Below are positions 46,691 through 59,552 of a stretch of DNA of 64,000 bases, piece by piece. The notes under the pieces were generated by a model that made no database searches, had not been told where the DNA came from, and saw only the letters and a program-made list of their open reading frames with translations. Source of the DNA: Physcomitrium patens (lineage: Eukaryota > Streptophyta > Bryopsida > Funariales > Funariaceae); the NCBI RefSeq assembly GCF_000002425.4, contig NC_037265.1:16694771-16758770 (forward strand). The letters run 5' to 3'. How positions within the stretch are numbered: position 1 is the stretch's first letter; each line of letters opens with the position of its first letter. The position numbers and the translations under genes were made by a program.

Positions 46691-47490
46691 CTTCTTAGTC
46701 ACAATTTGAAATAAATATATAATTACTTCTCTTCTGTTCATTTTGCAATTATTTTGTTTTCTATCTTATTCTTCTTTGTCATAAGATATTTTATCCTACC
46801 TAAGAGACATTGATTAGTTTGTAAGTGAATTAATAAAAATTAGTGTGAAGATCTTGCTGGGCAATAGTTTTTTTGTTGTATGGCATATCTTAGTCAATGA
46901 TTGTATATTTAATGATAAATAAGGAGATCTAATTGATGTGGCTAATTAAGAGTTAAAAGATGCAGTTGATAAGTTTTTGATTTGAGATGGAAGAGATTTG
47001 CATATAACAAAGTTGAAAGATAGTTGTTTTTTTCCTCTATTGGATTTGCTCAAGTCAAATTCTTTGCGGTACAATTAAAATTCTAATTCTAAAGACAATA
47101 TCACTTAGAATTTTTTATATTTTTTATTTTTTTTGATATGAAATTTTTTAAAATATTATTTGTGTATTTTCTTACTACTACTTCAATCTATAATATTTTA
47201 TGATCTTGTTGTTGTAATCTTATTGTAGAGTTGTGACTTATTAGAGTACTTTGTAATCTATGCAAAAGTATCAAAGATTTGTAGTTTTCACCCTAGATGA
47301 GGAAAATAAGGCTTTTAGTAAGTTGTTGGTAGTTAAATAATTATAAACAATAATATTTGTAACAAAAAAAATAAAATTATTTATCAAAATATAAAATACA
47401 AAGTTTTATGTCAATATCTATTTTAAGATTAGATCCATTAGATGATATACATTAAATGATATTTTTCAAAAAAAATTAGTAACTATCAGC
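46691..47490. other. AT-rich stretch, no gene recognised
   Basis: Could be the decayed 3' part of a copia element belonging to the LTR on its left, but no domain was recognised. Confidence 0.3.
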
Positions 47491-47499
47491 AAAGACAGC

Positions 47500-47790
47500 A
47501 CTACTAGTACAAAAATTGATAGCAAAGTGGCAAATTTACTAGCAAAGAAGCAATAGTTGGTATAGAAGCGGATTTCATAGAAAAAAAGTAATAGTTGGTA
47601 TAAAGGCAGATCTATTGAGAAAGAAGTAGTAATTGGCATGTAGGTAGATCTATTAGTGGAAAAATAGTTATTGACATAGGAATAGATTTGCTTGCAAAGA
47701 AGCAATAGTTGGATTAGGAGCAAATCTATTGGCAAGGAAGTAGTAGTTGGTGTAGAGACAACTTTGTTGGTAGAGAGTAATATTATTTGA
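47500..47790. repeat. degenerate minisatellite, about 38-41-bp unit
   Basis: Around seven units share the pattern AAAGAAGTAATAGTTGG, TATAG, GGCAGATCTATTG with drift and small length changes. A 109-codon minus frame through it (47466-47795) is repetitive and follows from the repeat. Confidence 0.7.
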
Positions 47791-47803
47791 ATCACAACAG
47801 CTT

Positions 47804-47807
<4 letters not shown>

Positions 47808-47849
<42 letters not shown>
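47808..47849. repeat. (AT)n microsatellite
   Basis: Long AT run directly after the minisatellite. Confidence 0.9.
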
Positions 47850-47853
<4 letters not shown>

Positions 47854-48439
47854 TATTTTAAAATATATATAAATATATATTTATATAAATCTAATCTGCT
47901 TAAAAAGAAATTTTGGATGTAAAAACTAAATAAATAACATAAAAAAATTATTAAATAAACTATATAAAAGTCTACTATTACTATCCACTAATAGCAACTA
48001 AGTATAGGTATTGAATATAGATATTGAATATAATTTTAAATATTTAGTCAATAACAAGTATTTCAACACTAAAAATAATAGAACAAAATTATATTGATAA
48101 ACATACTAATGATTTTTTTCTTAAAATCATTCTTTTTTTTTACAAAACAACAAGATTTAGAAAAATAAATATAAAATTAGATGACTATTATATTTATGTC
48201 TTAATTAAAGACTATAACTTATATAAAATAAATTCAAAAATCTACAATACTTATCATGTAAAAAGTTAAGAAGTCAACTAATAAGATAAAAATATTGATT
48301 ACACATAAGCTTATAATGATTTAGATTAGAAGAAATAAATAAAAAAAATCTATCATTAATAATTAAACTTTGACATTAAAAGAATTAGCTTAAGAAAAAA
48401 AAATTTATATCATCAAAGAAAATATTTAAGTTGAAACCT

Positions 48440-48675
48440 AAAATTAAGAATTAATCAAGCAAGAAAAAAGCAAGGTTAGTTATAAGAGGATTTGAATAAA
48501 AAAGAGGTATAGATTTCTCAAAGATGTTTACTCTTATTATTAAGTAGTCTGCAATTAGAACTGCTATAGCTTTAGCAACAAATGATGGCTGGACTATACA
48601 TCACATGGATGTCAAGATAGCCTTCTTAAATAGTATACTTGCAGAACTTTTTATGATTCAACTTGAGAGGGTGTT
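48440..48675 (+). pseudogene. copia reverse transcriptase fragment
   Basis: The + translation reads KARLVIRGFE, a stop, KRGIDFSKMFTLI, then SAIRTAIALATNDGWTIHHM, DVKIAFLNSILAE and FMIQLE. This is the Ty1/copia RT signature (KARLVARGF...AIR...MDVKTAFLNG) with a few stops. Nothing further downstream continues it; the next 800 bp are copia integrase-like in the other orientation. Confidence 0.8.
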
Positions 48676-48699
48676 GGAATTTTTTTTTATTGTATTATT

Positions 48700-49118
48700 A
48701 AAAAATATATTATTATTAATGAATCAAAATTTCTTTCTAATGATAGAATAGAGGTAAAGATAAATTTTGAGTCAAATATTTGTTTGTCAAAAATAACATC
48801 TTTAAAAATAATAGTTTTATTTTTCTTAGAGAGTCATAGCAATGATATGTTTTGTTATATTTGTTATATCTTATGAATAATGTATATATTTCCTTTGATT
48901 CTAGCTTATCTCTATGAATTGAAGATATATGCCAAAATACTATATATTCAAAAAAATTAAGTGTAAATAGTTAGATTTGTATTTTATAAACACTTCTTCT
49001 TGAATTAAATGACTTAATACTTTTATTGGAGAACTATTTTTATGTAATTTAAAGTATTTTTAGCTTCCTTCTATAACTATTTAGGTACTTTTATTTTCGT
49101 AATGATAATTCTTATCTC

Positions 49119-49157
<39 letters not shown>

Positions 49158-49480
49158 CTAGATTATTTTATTGAAGAAAATAAGCTAAACTAAGTTTTCT
49201 TTTAATATATTTTTACTTGTAATATCTTTGAAGTTTCTTAGAAAAGTATTTGTCTCTATAATTTGCTTATAAATATTTAATTTTTTTTATTAGATTTTTT
49301 TATAATTTTTTATAATTTTTTGAATTTATCATATGCTTTTAATTTTTTAGTTGAAAAATATAACCAAGTCTTATGTGTATAGTCATCAATGAACATTAAT
49401 ATGTATTTATTATTCTTCTTTGATAGAATTTATAATAGGCCATATAAATAAAAAAAATTCCAATTATTTAATTTTAAATC
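48700..49480 (-). pseudogene. copia integrase C-terminal remnant
   Basis: On the minus strand, 48740-48860 reads CYDSLRKNKTIIFKDVIFDK, matching the copia pattern GYDS..K.YR......I.SRDV.FDE that ends integrase. Before it in sense (to about 49480) is a weaker match with a frame change. Its opposite orientation to the RT piece shows rearrangement or two elements. Confidence 0.55.
49122..49154. repeat. (AT)n microsatellite
   Basis: AT run within the copia remnant. Confidence 0.9.
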
Positions 49481-49535
49481 GATTTTTTTCTTAAAAAAAT
49501 ATTCTTTATATAATTTTTTATATTTCCACAAACAT

Positions 49536-50010
49536 ACATATTTAATCTAATAATTACATATTTAATTAAATAGAAATAAGTAAAAATATATTAATTTCAT
49601 AATATCTTTTTAAAAAGCTTTTTAAAAGCTTCATAGGTGTAGCTTGATTTTACACTTATTTGTAGTTGATTAATAGGTTAAAATCTTGGTCAACAAATTA
49701 GCCATGTATCACATATATTAATAGCTTGTGGAATAAACTGACTATAGTATATATATAAAAAACTTGTGTTGCAAGTTAAGACTTGTATTTTACAAAATCA
49801 ACACATATTAGAGGTTTTATAGAACATTGCCATGTAGCTTCTACTAGATAGTATATATTAAGGCAAGAAAAAAGCCTTCTTTACTCTTCTCAATGCCTTT
49901 CTTGATTTAATCTAATTTCAAGAATTTATACTCTTTTTGACTTTAGAAATAGCTATTTTAGTCTTAATACTATATTACTTTTGAAATGAATATTTATTCT
50001 TCTTGAGTTA
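49536..50010 (+). mobile_element. 5' LTR of chromovirus copy G1
   Basis: This parallels 59553-60060 and, more distantly, the E/D LTRs: the start 'cacaaacatacatatttaatc', the 'gctttttaaaagcttcata' block, the TATA-like box near 49852-49858 and the C/T-rich tail. Leader and gag sequence shared with G2 follow to about 50345. Confidence 0.65.
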
Positions 50011-50412
50011 CATAAGAGTATTTTAAGGTTCTTCTTGTTGTGATTTATGTCTTTGATAGTTTGATAAGAGTGCTAACTCATTATTCTTATCTTGTTTTAG
50101 AAGTGAGTGGATAATTCTACTTCTATTTTTGTATTTTGAAGGTTGTAGATTATCTATCTTTAAATAAATTTTTTAATTTTTTAATACTAATTATTCTTTA
50201 AAAAAAGTAAATTATTTCTTTTTGTAAAATTTTTTATTTAATATTAGAGGTTTTGGATTATTCTCTTCTAATTTGACTTTTGAATTTATCTAGTTGTTTG
50301 AAATGGAAGAAAAAATCATAGATGCTATACTAGGTAGAAGAAAGAATAAGAGCTTATACTTATTTTTTAAAATTAAAGATTAGTTATTAAGGTCAATAAC
50401 TATATTGGCCTT

Positions 50413-50440
50413 CTATCTATCTATCTATCTATCTATCTAT
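50413..50440. repeat. (CTAT)n microsatellite
   Basis: About seven CTAT units. Confidence 0.9.
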
Positions 50441-51188
50441 AAAGATATAATTATTATAAAAAAACTATAAATATTAGTTAGTAGTTAGAAGAAGCATGAA
50501 AAAGAATCTCATATCTTTTTAATTATTGATATAAAAAATAAGATATTTAATTGATTTATATTAATTTTATTACTATAAAAACTTATTAAGATATGAAAAT
50601 ATAGCATTAAATTTCTGTTAGTATTATAAAAGTATCATAAGAATTTTTAAATTTTATTTAGAATTTATTTAGAATTATTTAAGAATTTTTAGAGCAATTT
50701 TCAAGACTTTGCTGAAAAATGAGTTTAATGACTTGGGAAGCCATTATGAAGAAATGGAGCAAGATTTTAAGGCCATACAAAATTCCTAGGCTATTTGGAT
50801 GTTTTTGGATATCACCATGAACTCAAAAATATAAAAATATTGGTTCTACTAATAGAAAATAAGAGGACCAACAGCTAGTATAGTCTTTGTAAGAAGGTAT
50901 ATAAGTGAGGTATATAAGTTCTTTATAGGTTGTTGCACCTTGAATGTAGTTAGGACAATAAGACTAATATCTTGTGGCCTTTTTTAGACACCTATATACA
51001 TTACATGTGGATTTTGGTGAGACTTGAATCTTTAATCTATAAGCAAATTATCCTTGAAGTAAAATATTTTTACTTAATTCTTTATTAATTTATTTTTTAT
51101 TTATAAATCTTCATAATTAATTTATAATAATTAGGATATATGAGTTTTTATACCATTAGAAATATAAGAAAATCAAGTTTTTTTTTTT

Positions 51189-51209
51189 TCTCTCTCTCTC
51201 TCTCTCTCG

Positions 51210-51242
<33 letters not shown>
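51189..51242. repeat. (TC)n and (AT)n microsatellite
   Basis: TC run 51189-51208, then an AT run to about 51242. Confidence 0.85.
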
Positions 51243-51247
<5 letters not shown>

Positions 51248-51360
51248 TTATTAGGTAAAAAATCAATAAATAGACTATGACAAAGTTTTAGATTGTATAA
51301 TTGCTTGATTTTATTTATTTATTTTTTTTCTTGCTATTTTTTTCTTTCACTTTATATCAC

Positions 51361-52084
51361 CAATTACAAACAACTTTTAATTGATGCCATCTTATAATTA
51401 AGATTGAAAGGTGAAATTTATCCTTATATATGCTACTAAATTTCAAAACCTTGCTTGCAAAGTGGATTGGAATGTCAAAGCCTTCATTAATCAATTTTGA
51501 TATGAATTGAAGGATAACATCAAAGATTTATTATTAACAAAGTTTTGGCTGGAGAAGAATAAGTCAAGTAATAATGGCAGCTCCTATGTTTTCAAAAATT
51601 ATTCATCAAGACTAGAACTAATACAAATTGATATAATATATTTTGAACTTTTCACTAAGCAAAAAAAGAATTGACATTGTAAAGAGGATTTGTGCTAATA
51701 TTATAGAAAAGCTAAAGATATTATTTAATATTATTCAAAGAAATAATACAATCACAAAATGAAGAGAATTATTGCCAAAAGAAAATGTGTCGAAAAAGAA
51801 GTTTCTTCAACTACAATAGGGATCATGTAATTGAAATAATATATAACATCTAATAAAGGTCCTAATCTCTTCTCAAATCCTTCACCTTGTTTTATAATAG
51901 ATATATGTTTAGGACCTAAAAATTGTAAAGTCTTTATATTATTAGATTCAACAATTTCAACTTATTTTTTTAAAAAAAGACTTTATAAAAAAATATATAT
52001 ATATATATATATCTTTAGTGAAGAAAAATAAACTTGTACATGTAGAAGTTATAGATGGTTGTTTTTTGTCTTCTAAAGATGTTA
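51361..52084 (+). pseudogene. G1 gag end and protease start
   Basis: This lines up with 60895-61600 of G2: a capsid-type segment, a zinc-knuckle remnant near 51690-51760 and the beginning of protease near 51900-52084. Frames are broken throughout. The homology stops at 52084 in the middle of protease and resumes at 53703. Confidence 0.6.
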
Positions 52085-53277
52085 TATCAGCAAAATCAAT
52101 CCACTTTAATTGAGTTTGGTAGTTTGGTGGAATAACTTCAATCAATTAAGGTTAGATGTCTTTTTTTTCTTAATTATTATTTACCTATGGTTTTTTTTTA
52201 AAATTTTATTTATTTATTCATATAATTTTTTATTTCAATTAACTAATTAATAATTATTTTTTTATTTTTAAATTAAATAAATAAATAAATAATTTTTTAT
52301 TTTATTTTAATTATTTTAATTATTAATTATTTATTTATTTTAATTATTTTAGTTTTTATTTTTTATATATATTATTTTAATTAATTATTTATTTATTTAA
52401 ATTATCCAATAATCAACTCGTGAAAGTTTTTATATGCATCTCATTTTTCAACAAAAAAATGATCATACTAAAATATTGATCACAATACCACAATCGCTTA
52501 TTATTACACCAAAAATTTATGTATAAGAATTCTTTTGAACTTATTGTCTAACAACCATTAAATATCAACTATCACCTTGCAATAATATTACAAATCACAA
52601 CTGATCTATCATAGTCGTTAACTTCCAAACCATGTCTTGTCTTCATTGCTATCAAATCATCTCTACATTCTTGTAATACCACTGCTTTAATCTCCTTCAA
52701 TAAGAATGCCTTCACTTTGCTATTTCTTCTAAAATAGTCTCGCAACTTAAATCTGTCAACACCAGTCCAATATCACATTGCTATTATATCTATTTTAGTT
52801 AACTCAAGCTCTTCTAGAATTTGTACTTCCTCCTACTCTTGATCTGCAATCCTCTCTACTAAATTAGATCTGTTTTTATATCCTACAATCAACAATCTCT
52901 TTTCACCATAACCCTGACTTTCTTCTTCTTAAATTCTCCCATTCACCATATAAAACTAGATCACAATTTGACCTTTTAGGCAACTCCAGCACAAATTGCT
53001 ACTCTATCCTTCAATCTCCACTTCTTTCTAAATAAAAACTTTTTAAGGAATATACATGCCTCCTACCAAATCATCCATTGGTCAACTTTTTCATCTACTA
53101 CATACCACACCTTGTACCACCTTGCCTCACTATCTTCATTAATTTTGCCACGTTCAAATTTTAGAGCTCTAGACCTCGTTTGTCCAAAATTATTGATATA
53201 ATTTGCTTACTCTAGAATCATCTAGACCAAAACCTATGCAATTCAAATTGGTCTAGTAAAGTAGATCACCAGTCTAT

Positions 53278-53311
<34 letters not shown>

Positions 53312-53702
53312 TCCTCAATACATCCTTTTGAGAGATTTTTAGGAGCCTTTTTAAAAGTCTTTTTTATTATATTATTCCTTAGAAATAGTATGACTAATTT
53401 TTTATTATTTTTAGTATATTTTTTTAATTCTAAAGATCTAAATAACTTATTTTTTTATTGTTTATCCCTTTCTTCAATGCTTTTTTAATATAACACCACT
53501 ATCCCTATTTAATCTGACTTCAAACAACAATCATTTCATGCACCATTATAATTGTACTCAACTCTTAATACCTAAATGAGACTTTTTTTTGATAATTTAT
53601 TTTACTTAAATACATCCAAAATTTTTTCTTCCTAATCCCATTGATTTATTTTAATATTTATTCTAACTACATTGAAAGTCATAAAATTTGGCTCATATAT
53701 TA
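52085..53702. mobile_element. 1.6-kb unclassified insertion in G1 protease
   Basis: This block separates protease sequence that is contiguous in G2, D and A. The flanks are GTTAT on the left and ATTAT on the right, a possible imperfect 5-bp duplication. Ends are not TG...CA. The centre (about 52500-53270) is less AT-rich than its host, and poly-T follows at 53281-53308. No domain was recognised on either strand; it could be a non-coding LTR or a non-autonomous element. Confidence 0.5.
53281..53308. repeat. poly-T run
   Basis: About 28 T residues within the unclassified insertion; a possible retroposon tail on the minus strand. Confidence 0.85.
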
Positions 53703-55825
53703 TCTATGAGATTATTCTTTTAGATGTAGGAATTACAGATTTTAATAGTATAGTAATATTTAATGTGATAAGATCTCTCTTCAACTCAATTATTTTAAGA
53801 TTATTGTAGTTAAAAAAATATAATCCTCAAATAGATTGGATTTTATATAACCTTGATTTTTTTATATAATATAATACAAATTTATTTTTAATTAAATAGA
53901 AATATATAAGTTTAGTACATCCAAACTCTTACTGATAGGTGTGAGAGCTTTTGTACATGAAGAAAAAGAAAGATCATCTTTTGTTTTATATGCCATGCCT
54001 ATTTAAGATGGTAGAAAAATGTCAAGTGATATTCCTAGCTAATATTAAGATTTTTAGGATGTTTTTGAAAGAAAGAATATAAATATTCTTTTAAATCATC
54101 AATTCTATGATTATTCAATTAATCCTCTAAAAAGAGCTCAATTACTATTTGAACCAATTTATAGCTTATTATAGAATAAGTTGGCTATATTAAAGGATTA
54201 TATTAATAAATTTTTTATTAAGAACTTTATATGCCAATCAAAATTTTCAACAAGAATTCCTATCTTATTTGTGAAGAAAAAAGATGGATCTTTATAAATG
54301 TGCATAAACCAAAAAGGACTTAATAAGATCACTATTAAAAATAGATATCTTTTATTTTTAATTTTAAGATTTCTTGACCAACTCAATTAAGTAAAGATCT
54401 ATATAAAAATAAATCTACAAAGAGCACAGAATCTAGTCTACATCAAAAAAAGAGATGAATAAAATATTACTTTATGAATTAGGTGTAGATATTTTGAAGA
54501 TAATTTCATGCTTTTTAGACTCATAAATACACCAATCACTTTTCATCATCTTATTAATGATATTTTTTTGTGAATTTCTTAATGATTTTGTCGTTTGCTA
54601 TTCAAATGATGTTTGAATCTATTCTAAGAACATAAAAGAAACTTAAACTTTATGTTTCTTGTGTATTAAAAAAATTTAGAGATGCAAGATTATATGCCAA
54701 GATAGAAAAGTGTGTATTCCACACTGCTCAAGTTGATTTCTTAGGATACATTATTTCCAATGAAAGCCTCAGAATGGATCTCAAGAAGGTTCAAATTATT
54801 ATAGATTAGAAGATTTGAAAAATATTTAGAGATGTATAATATTTTTTTTGAGATTTGTCAATTACTACAAGATTATTATCAAGATCTTTTTTCAAGTTGT
54901 GGCTTCTCTTGTATGTTTGACCTATAAAGACAAACTTAAGTGGAGCAAAGAAATTAAAGCATCTTTTGAAGCCTTAAAGATAATATTTATTTTTGCACCA
55001 ATATTATGTTATGTTAACTTTTTTATAGAAATAGATGCATTAGACTTTATGATGGATGCAATTTTGTCACAAATGGGTGCAAATGACAAGCTCTACTTAG
55101 TAGCTTTTCATTCCAAGAAATTCTCAATTTAAAAAATTAATTATAAGATCTATGACAAAGAGTTTTTAATAATCATAGATTTATTTTAAGAATGACATTA
55201 TTATATAGAAGATGCTTTTAATTCAGTCACTACATATACGGATCTCAAGAATCTCAAGTACTTTATGTCAGCACATGTTTTGAATCATTGCCAAGTCTAT
55301 GGAAGCATGTCTTTATCAAGATTTCATTTTAAGATCACTTATTGATCTAAAAAACAAGGTTTTTTAGACATCCTTTCTAGATGTTTTTAGCTTGCACCAA
55401 AAGAAGAAGATTGAAATTTTGATTTGCAAAGAATGATTTACTTTAAACTAGAGCATTTTCATCTTTAAACAATAAAATCAACATTGACTATTGATTCAAT
55501 ATTTCTCAAGTAAATTTAATCAAGTATATCTCTTGATCTTTTTATTCATGATATCAAGAATAATTTTTTTAAGTCTCATGATACTTTTAAGTTTAAATTT
55601 AAGAATAATCTATTTTATTTTAAAGAACAATTATACATTCTAGAAGACAAAATATAATTATATATTCTTTAAGCTTATTATAATTTTATATAAATAGACA
55701 TTTTGGATATAATAAGACTTTGAAACTAATATCTAAAGATTTTTGGTGGCCTCAAATATAAAAGGCAATTAAAGACTTTAAAAAATCATGTGATATTTGT
55801 TTAAGATTAAAAACTCCCTATCATT
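53703..55825 (+). pseudogene. G1 pol: protease end, RT, RNase H, integrase start
   Basis: Domains in order: end of protease (to about 53870), RT (about 54130-54790, with [10 protein letters not shown] near 54265), RNase H (54848-55132 open, FVNYYKI..., IEIDALDFMMDAILSQMG) and its tail to 55400, and the integrase zinc finger at about 55690-55800 (GYNKTLKLISKDFWWPQI-like, then CDIC). The RT catalytic box near 54595-54620 is scrambled. Homology stops at 55825, where copia sequence begins. Confidence 0.7.
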
Positions 55826-56475
55826 GATCTTATAGATTTTATCAGCTATTATCATATTTGTATTGATTTGATCTTGTCTTGTTGTAATATTGGTTGCAAG
55901 TATAATAGCACCAATAAATATATCTATAATCTCTTTAGTATTTATAAAAATAGTTGTAGATATTTCAATCAACTTCTATAATTTTTCTTGCATCAAGATC
56001 ATATAAATTTTGTAGTTTCATAGTATGTAGTTAGTTACTTTTTTTAACTTCTTGGAATTATTAATATCTCTTATAAGTGGATCTATAATTCTATATTATA
56101 GATATATATATGTAAATATAATACTTAAGAAAATAATCTTTCTCTGTTCTCTTTTAACAACTTTATCTAATTAAGAAGTAAGCAATTCTATAGTACTTTC
56201 ACAAGAGCCTAGCTTTAATATCATGTAAATATTCAATCTAACTTTATCTTATTCTATATAGATTTATATTAAATATAATAAAAAATATATTAATATAAAT
56301 ATCTATAATTTGAATGATATAAAAATTAGATTTATTTATTTGCTTGACAAAAATAAAATCTTATCATATAAATAAAATCCCAACTACCAAATAAATATCT
56401 TAATTATTAGATGCATCCAATTAATCCTAATCATGGTAAGATGAATGTTGGATGAATATTTTAAATAAAAATACC
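55826..56475 (-). mobile_element. copia 5' LTR, PBS and leader fragment
   Basis: A LTR beginning TGTAAATATTC (56226 on the + strand) matches 46436-46690. Directly left of it, the minus strand reads TGATATTAAAGCTAGGCTC, like the methionine-tRNA primer site TGGTATCAGAGC with C-to-T changes. So this is the 5' end of a minus-strand element. The leader continues to about 55826 and shows a degraded 64-codon frame (55778-55972) without a recognisable domain. Confidence 0.5.
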
Positions 56476-59200
56476 ATGTAAGCATAAAATTCAAATTTTA
56501 TAACATATTAGAGATATTTTGTTGATAGAAGATTTTCAAGCTGAATATTATTTAAGAAAAAATGTTAGTTTAATACCTCTATTACTATCAAAAAATATAT
56601 TTGAATCTTCCAAAGACCTTCACAATGTCTTCAATGTTGTTAGTCAAATGTTTGAGGTACCTTTCTCTTATCAATAAAAAAGAGTGCATGTTCAACTATT
56701 GGAGCTTACATCAATAATTGTGGGATTAAAAAATCTAATAGTTAGTCATTCAAAGAGTCAACCATGCAATATTGTGTGATAGCATGATTATATGGTCAAA
56801 GATAAATAAAATATTTATTTATTACAAAAGAGCCTAATAAAAAGATATAGTAGCAAAACAAGGATAAATCATAGGAAGGTAGTAAAAACTTTTAGACTTA
56901 ATGCAACTTTTTTATAAGAGACTTTTATTTACTTTGTAGGGACATAAGTGAACCAAATCAAAATAGATAAGATAATTAATTGAGATATACATCTTTAGTA
57001 CAGAGTTGAAAATAGGATTTAGCAAAATTTATTTTAAATAAAAAGAATTAATACCCAGAGAGGATTGGTTATCAACTAGGGTCAGTGAAATATGAGTAGA
57101 TTCTCTAAGGTCTAAAACCTTATCAAATCTATAACAATAAAGATCTTGACACAACGTAAGACCAAGCACATTAGAACAAAACTAAAAGTAATTAAATGGA
57201 ATAGAACATTAAAGATATGATTGAGTAAAAGACAATAGAACCAAACAAAATGGAATAAGAAAAAGCAACCAAAATTTATTGAAAGAAATCATTTGAAGCC
57301 ATACTTCACTAACCATCTAAATAACCTCAGCTAGTCCTATTTATACTTTGTTCAATTATCTTGGAACTTTCTAGAATGTCCCTAATGATAGACTTCATTA
57401 AGATAACTGCTTTTCTAGAAGATTTTAGAGGTAGGCCTCACCACAATAACTACCCTAAGCCTTTTTAGAAGATTCTATAGAGGGTCCTATATAAACCACC
57501 ATCCTAACCTTAATTCTAGAAACTTCTAAAAAATGACTCCAATCACATATCTCTATGTACAAATAGTACAAACATCCTATCCATATCCTATTACAGTCAA
57601 AATCAATCCTTGAGGCACAAAACCATGCATTGACAGTAGTTCCAAGATTTTTTGATTTATGAAAGAATAAGAATTGAAAGAAGACTTGTAAGAGGATTTT
57701 TAGAAATTATTATTATATGATTAAAAGATGTATTGAGTTTTTGAAGGCTTTCCAAAGTAAAAGATATACTTAGTAATTTTGGATTTTAAAAATAAAATGA
57801 AGTTTATAAATTTGAAGATTTTTTTGCTTTTATAGGATATTTATAAGTAAATATTTATAAGATTTTTATTTTACTTAATTTAAATATTTAAAAAAATATA
57901 TTTCAATCAAATGATTAAATTTAAGGATATGAGAATTTTATTGGATTAAGATTTCAAATACTTGAAATTAACGATTAGTAAGGATTTTTGCAATCTTTCA
58001 AAATCTACCGACTTGATTGAAGAAAAAATTAGTGAAGGATATTTGGACTTTAAAATCTATATACTAGCCAATTTTTGAATCAATTGAATAATTTAGCAAA
58101 GAAAAATCAGTACTTAAAGTTCAACATTTAGGTTGGAGAAAAATGACAATTGACATCTAAGAGATTTATGATTTTTTTTTGTTCAATTGGTGAGTTTGAT
58201 TTTCTTCATATTTTTTTCATATTAAATACTTCTAAAATAAAGTCTAAGTAAAAATATAGATGAAATAAATAATTTAATTAATATTAATTAACATTTTATA
58301 ATAATAAAAATTTCCTATTTTAAATGACAACTTAATGTATTACATCTGATGTACCTAATTAGCCTTCCTAAGATGTTTTTCAAAAAAATAATTAAGTAAA
58401 AAAAATAATAAAAAAATCATTCAATCAATCCGTTTTCTTATTCCATATATGATATGAATCATCTATAAAAGAGTATAAACACTTCTAAACAATGCTAAGT
58501 TGGATTTTTGGTATCATAAATTTATTACTAAGTTTGTGATTTTGACTCATAATTACCTCTCACTTATAAGACTTGGTAATAAGATACCACATAAATTTTT
58601 TTATGGTTAAAAATCTTTTATTAAATATTATTAATTTTTTGGTTGTCATATTTGGTATCACATATCAAAGTAGAAGCATCAAAAGCTTAACAAAAAGATA
58701 AAAAAAAAAAAGGATATTTTTTTTCGATGTTCAAATGTATGAAAAAGATATAAGATTTTCTTACATATAAAAAACTAGATTATTTTTAATTTTAACATAG
58801 TTTTTTTTTTTTATGAAAATAATAACTTGCTTAATAAGCTGTCGTCTCTTCAAGAAAAGAGTGGAGGAGATGGATACAATAAAAACAAGCTTAATTTACA
58901 TAGTTTATAATATCAAGATAGATTATAAAAATCCAAACCTTAAGCCTTAAGATCATAGGTCTATTAAAAATTTGGCAAAGAAATGGTTGACAAAAAAATA
59001 ATTTCTATATTAATAGAACTAATAGAATCTCATTAGCTAAAATAAAAACAATCACTCAAGTTCTACTACCAAGACATTGTAATGTAGGTAGGATTAACTT
59101 AGCAAACATCATAAGCATAAATAGGATGTGTTGTACACGTCAAAAAATGACAATAATTTTATTTGAAAAAATTATGATTTATCAATTGAAATAGTAGATG
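56476..59200. other. AT-rich DNA, mostly unassigned
   Basis: No coding remnant recognised. The part 57050-57640 is less decayed than its surroundings and holds a group of heat-shock-element-like words beside a TATATAAA at 57488-57495 (see next entry). It may be the LTR or promoter of an unrecognised element. Confidence 0.35.
57364..57526. promoter_or_regulatory. cluster of heat-shock-element-like motifs
   Basis: GAACTTTCTAGAA (57364-57376) and TTCTAGAAACTTC (57514-57526) are perfect three-unit alternations of GAA and TTC with two-base gaps. TTCTAGAAGATTT (57413-57425) and TTTTTAGAAGATTC (about 57462-57475) are near matches. A TATA-like word lies between them at 57488-57495. Function inferred from the motif only. 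Confidence 0.35.
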
Positions 59201-59214
59201 TTATTTATATTATT

Positions 59215-59420
59215 GAATAAGATACAAACTCACCTCTCAGCAAGGAGTGGGATTATATCATAGAAAAAGAACTTGATTTTTTGAAAGATCATGGTATATA
59301 GAAGTTTTTATCTTAATTAAAAGATAGAAAGGCAATAGATTTGAAATGGATTTTCAAAAAAAAGTTTTTTAGTGATGGTTCCTTTAAATTTTTAAAATTA
59401 TACTTGATTATATGGAATAT
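59215..59420 (+). pseudogene. copia reverse transcriptase N-terminal fragment
   Basis: The + translation reads SKEWDYIIEKELDFLKDHGI, then after a stop LKDRKAIDLKWIFKKKFFSD with GSFKFLKL, matching the start of copia RT (W..A...E...L..N.TW.LV.LP.GRKAIG.KWVFK.K...DG....KARLV). It stops before the catalytic region; G2 LTR begins about 130 bp later. Confidence 0.75.
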
Positions 59421-59552
59421 TATTCAACTAAAAGATCTTGATTACTAAAATCATTTTATACTAGTTACATGACTTATAATAATTTTTATATTTTTTAGAA
59501 TTATTAGTATCTTTAATTGGATTATGTTGCAACTTAATATTATTTTAGCGTA

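Larger units (their letters stand above)
50346..51360. other. unassigned DNA inside G1 gag
   Basis: G1 and G2 match up to about 50345 and again from about 51361, but not between. The interval holds (CTAT)n at 50413-50440, a TC run and AT run at 51189-51242, and otherwise unrecognised sequence. An insertion in G1 or deletion and drift are both possible. Confidence 0.4.
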
